Below are positions 61,745 to 64,000 of a stretch of 64,000 nucleotides of DNA, piece by piece (positions within the stretch are counted from its first letter, which is position 1; every line of letters begins with the position of its first letter). The notes under the pieces are model-generated. The model was given only the letters and a program-made list of their open reading frames with translations, was not told the origin of the DNA and made no database searches. Where the stretch lies: positions 248,001 through 312,000 of the forward strand of contig JAWKQB010000001.1 of NCBI GenBank assembly GCA_041390365.1. Direction: 5' to 3'. Origin of the DNA: Syntrophotaleaceae bacterium (lineage in GTDB: Bacteria > Desulfobacterota > Desulfuromonadia > Desulfuromonadales > Syntrophotaleaceae). The position numbers were made by a program, and so were the translations under genes.

Positions 61745-62113
61745 TTGGCACGTATTGCTGGTATCGACTTACCGAGAAATAAGCGGATTGAGGTCGCGCT
61801 TACCTACATCTACGGCATCGGACGCTCTTTGTCCCAGGAAATCCTGGGAAAGGCCGGTGTGGACCCCAACATTCGTACCGATGATCTGACCGAGACGGAA
61901 GCGGGCAAGATCAGGGGAATCATCGAAGGGGGCTACCAGGTCGAGGGTGACCTGCGGCGTGAAATCAGCACCAACATCAAGCGGCTCATGGATCTGGGTT
62001 GCTATCGTGGCCTGCGTCATCGGCGCGGCCTGCCGGTTCGGGGGCAGAAAACCAAGACCAACGCCCGAACCCGCAAGGGGCCCCGTAAAACCGTCGCTGG
62101 CAAGAAGAAATAA
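61745..62113 (+). CDS. rpsM: 30S ribosomal protein S13
   Basis: Head protein contacting the P-site tRNA and L5, 122 residues (ARIAGIDLPRNKRIEVALTY, then HRRGLPVRGQKTKTNARTRK). TTG 61745 follows CAGGAGGATAATACA. Confidence 0.97.
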   Translation: MARIAGIDLPRNKRIEVALTYIYGIGRSLSQEILGKAGVDPNIRTDDLTETEAGKIRGIIEGGYQVEGDLRREISTNIKRLMDLGCYRGLRHRRGLPVRGQKTKTNARTRKGPRKTVAGKKK

Positions 62114-62124
62114 CGGGAGGAACC

Positions 62125-62520
62125 ATGGCCAAGCCGGGTAGGAAAGCAGTCAGAAAAACCAAGGAAAAGAAAAATGTTGCCAACGGGATTGCCCATATCC
62201 AGGCAACTTTTAATAACACTATCGTGACTATCACGGATGTCAGCGGAAACGTGATCTCCTGGTCGACCTGCGGGGCGAAAAATTTCAAGGGATCGAGGAA
62301 GAGTACGCCGTTTGCTGCCCAGATGGCAGCCGAAGAGGCCGCTCAAAAAGCTCGGGAACATGGTATGCGCTCGGTCGAAGTTCGAGTCAAGGGTCCCGGG
62401 TCGGGTCGTGAATCTGCGCTTCGTGCCCTGTCGGCGGCGGGCCTCAACATCACCCTGATCAAGGATGTGACGCCCATCCCCCACAACGGATGCCGGCCCC
62501 CGAAACGCAGAAGAGTTTAA
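62125..62520 (+). CDS. rpsK: 30S ribosomal protein S11
   Basis: Platform protein at the mRNA exit, 131 residues (IAHIQATFNNTIVTITDVSG, then DVTPIPHNGCRPPKRRRV). Confidence 0.97.
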   Translation: MAKPGRKAVRKTKEKKNVANGIAHIQATFNNTIVTITDVSGNVISWSTCGAKNFKGSRKSTPFAAQMAAEEAAQKAREHGMRSVEVRVKGPGSGRESALRALSAAGLNITLIKDVTPIPHNGCRPPKRRRV

Positions 62521-62540
62521 CACTACAAGGAGGATGAACG

Positions 62541-63170
62541 TTGGCTAGATATACTGGTCCCGTCTGCCGTCAGTGTAGAAGGGAAAATATGAAGCTGTTC
62601 CTGAAGGGGGACAGGTGCTTTACCGATAAATGTGCTGTTGAACGCAGAAACTATGCTCCCGGCATGCACGGGCAGGGCCGCGCCAAGGTTTCCGACTATG
62701 GTACCCAGTTGCGGGAAAAACAGCGTGTCAAACGGACCTATGGTCTGCTCGAGAAGCAGTTCCGTTCCTATTTCGACAAGGCGGATCGCATGAAGGGGGT
62801 TACCGGTGAAAACCTCCTGGTGCTGCTCGAACGGCGACTGGACAGCGTCATCTATCGGTTGGGGTTTGCCGGTTCTCGCAAGGAAGCCAGGCTTCTGGTT
62901 CGCCAGGGACATTTCCTGGTAAACGGCCGAAAGGTGAACATTCCATCCTTCCAGGTGCGTCCTGATGAGGTTATCGAACTGCGGGAGAAAAGCCGCAAGG
63001 TGGCCCGCATCAATGAATCCCTTGACGGTGTCATGCGCCGCGGTCTTCCTTCCTGGGTGGAACTGGAGCGCGATGCTTTCAAAGGGAAGCTGAAAACGCT
63101 GCCGGTTCGTGAAGAAATGACCACTCCTGCCTTCCAGGAGCATCTCATCGTCGAACTTTACTCCAAATAA
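62541..63170 (+). CDS. rpsD: 30S ribosomal protein S4
   Basis: Primary 16S-binding protein and alpha-operon repressor in other bacteria, 209 residues (ARYTGPVCRQCRRENMKLFL, then ERRLDSVIYRLGFAGSRKEA). It has an N-terminal cysteine set (CRQC...CFTDKC) that can bind zinc. TTG 62541 follows AAGGAGGATGAACG. Confidence 0.97.
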   Translation: MARYTGPVCRQCRRENMKLFLKGDRCFTDKCAVERRNYAPGMHGQGRAKVSDYGTQLREKQRVKRTYGLLEKQFRSYFDKADRMKGVTGENLLVLLERRLDSVIYRLGFAGSRKEARLLVRQGHFLVNGRKVNIPSFQVRPDEVIELREKSRKVARINESLDGVMRRGLPSWVELERDAFKGKLKTLPVREEMTTPAFQEHLIVELYSK

Positions 63171-63212
63171 ACCCGGCAGAATTCGGCTGTAACCTCATCA
63201 CGGAGGATACGA

Positions 63213-64000
63213 ATGTATAAAAACTGGAGAGACCTCATCAAGCCCAAGCGCCTCCAGGTTGATACGGATACTCTGACCGACAGCTTCGGCAAATTCAGGG
63301 CAGAACCCTTTGAGAGAGGTTTCGGTACCACGATCGGCAACAGCCTGCGCCGGGTTCTCCTGTCGTCGCTGCAAGGCGCTGCCATCGTTTCGGTTCGCAT
63401 CAAGGGCGTTCTGCATGAGTTTTCCACCATTCCCGGTGTGACCGAGGATGTCACGGATGTCATCCTGAACCTGAAGGGTGTGCTGCTCAAATTGCACGGC
63501 ACCGAGAGCCGGAATATCCGTATCGTCAAAAAAGGCGCCGGGATTGTTACCGCCGGGGAGATTATTACCGATTCCCATGTGGAGATTCTGAATCCCGGTC
63601 ACCATGTCCTGACCTGCTCCAAGGAAGCGGATGTGGAAATCGATATGGTGGTTTCCATGGGCAAGGGCTATGTGCCCGCCGAACGCAATCGGGACGAAAA
63701 GGCTCCTGTCGGCACCATTCCGATCGATGCCATTTTTTCGCCGATCAAGAAGGTCAACTTTGTCGTGACCAACGCCAGGGTCGGGCAGATCACCGACTAC
63801 GACAAGCTGACCCTTGAAGTCGTTACCGACGGCAGTGTGCGTCCGGATGATGCCGTCGCCTTTGCGGCCAAGATCCTCAAGGAGCAGCTGCAGATTTTCA
63901 TCAACTTCGACGAGGAAGTTGAGGCCGTCGAAGAGGTCGCGAGCGAAGAAAATCGCAAAATCAATGAAAATCTCTATCGGTCCGTTGATGAGCTCGAGCT
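63213..64000 (+). CDS. rpoA: RNA polymerase alpha subunit (3' end outside window)
   Basis: Assembly subunit of RNA polymerase. The visible 262 codons cover the N-terminal dimer domain (FERGFGTTIGNSLRRVLLSS, then VTEDVTDVILNLKGV) and the linker (NFDEEVEAVEEVASEENRK). The C-terminal DNA-binding domain has begun (SVDELEL) when the window ends. CGGAGGATACGA precedes ATG 63213. Confidence 0.96.
   Translation, partial: MYKNWRDLIKPKRLQVDTDTLTDSFGKFRAEPFERGFGTTIGNSLRRVLLSSLQGAAIVSVRIKGVLHEFSTIPGVTEDVTDVILNLKGVLLKLHGTESRNIRIVKKGAGIVTAGEIITDSHVEILNPGHHVLTCSKEADVEIDMVVSMGKGYVPAERNRDEKAPVGTIPIDAIFSPIKKVNFVVTNARVGQITDYDKLTLEVVTDGSVRPDDAVAFAAKILKEQLQIFINFDEEVEAVEEVASEENRKINENLYRSVDELE

Overview
This window is about 64 kb of GC-rich, densely coding bacterial chromosome. 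The gene content points to an anaerobic deltaproteobacterium of the Desulfuromonadales type (Geobacter, Desulfuromonas or Pelobacter relatives). The pointers are a tungsten/molybdenum aldehyde:ferredoxin oxidoreductase, a DUF4388 (PatA-like) protein, zinc-binding forms of L33, L36 and S14, a duplicated tuf, and many TTG and GTG starts. The lineage is an inference from gene content; no 16S rRNA is present.

The left third (1-31.4 kb) is accessory and housekeeping DNA. It opens with a phosphate uptake operon (pstC, cut by the window edge, then pstA, pstB, phoU). A reverse-strand trio follows: a ModE-type regulator, an FRG-domain protein and a nucleoside deaminase. Divergent from ModE is a PAS-LuxR regulator, then a palindrome, a Moco/Tuco riboswitch and an aldehyde oxidoreductase with two terminator-like hairpins. 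Next are a YhdH-type oxidoreductase and a TetR(PsrA-like)-OMF-adaptor-RND efflux operon whose promoter carries a perfect palindrome. Then come ttcA, a SpoIIE-type phosphatase, a PreP-like M16 protease, a HTH-PBP regulator paired with a MOT1-type molybdate/sulfate transporter, proS, a DUF4388 protein, pyrF and rlmB. Molybdenum or tungsten is a recurring theme here: ModE-type regulator, riboswitch, pterin oxidoreductase and MOT1 permease. The intergenic gaps hold repeats: degenerate GTCC/GGAC arrays that fold into hairpins, and one long imperfect inverted repeat of about 176 bp.

The right half (31.5-64 kb) is one colinear information-processing block: tRNA-Thr, Tyr, Gly, Thr; a tuf copy; rpmG; tRNA-Trp; secE-nusG; rplKAJL with an L10 leader; rpoBC; then the str, S10, spc and alpha clusters through to rpoA, which runs off the window.

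Two essential genes in this block are damaged. The first tuf copy has many small indels confined to its middle. rpoB lacks about 100 conserved codons and changes frame there. Such lesions would be lethal or highly deleterious if real, so assembly or base-calling error is the most likely cause. I found no CRISPR array, insertion sequence or prophage. The candidates most worth follow-up are the riboswitch-plus-palindrome control of the aldehyde oxidoreductase, the ModE-FRG-deaminase operon, the palindrome/hairpin control of the efflux operon, and the intergenic repeat families.
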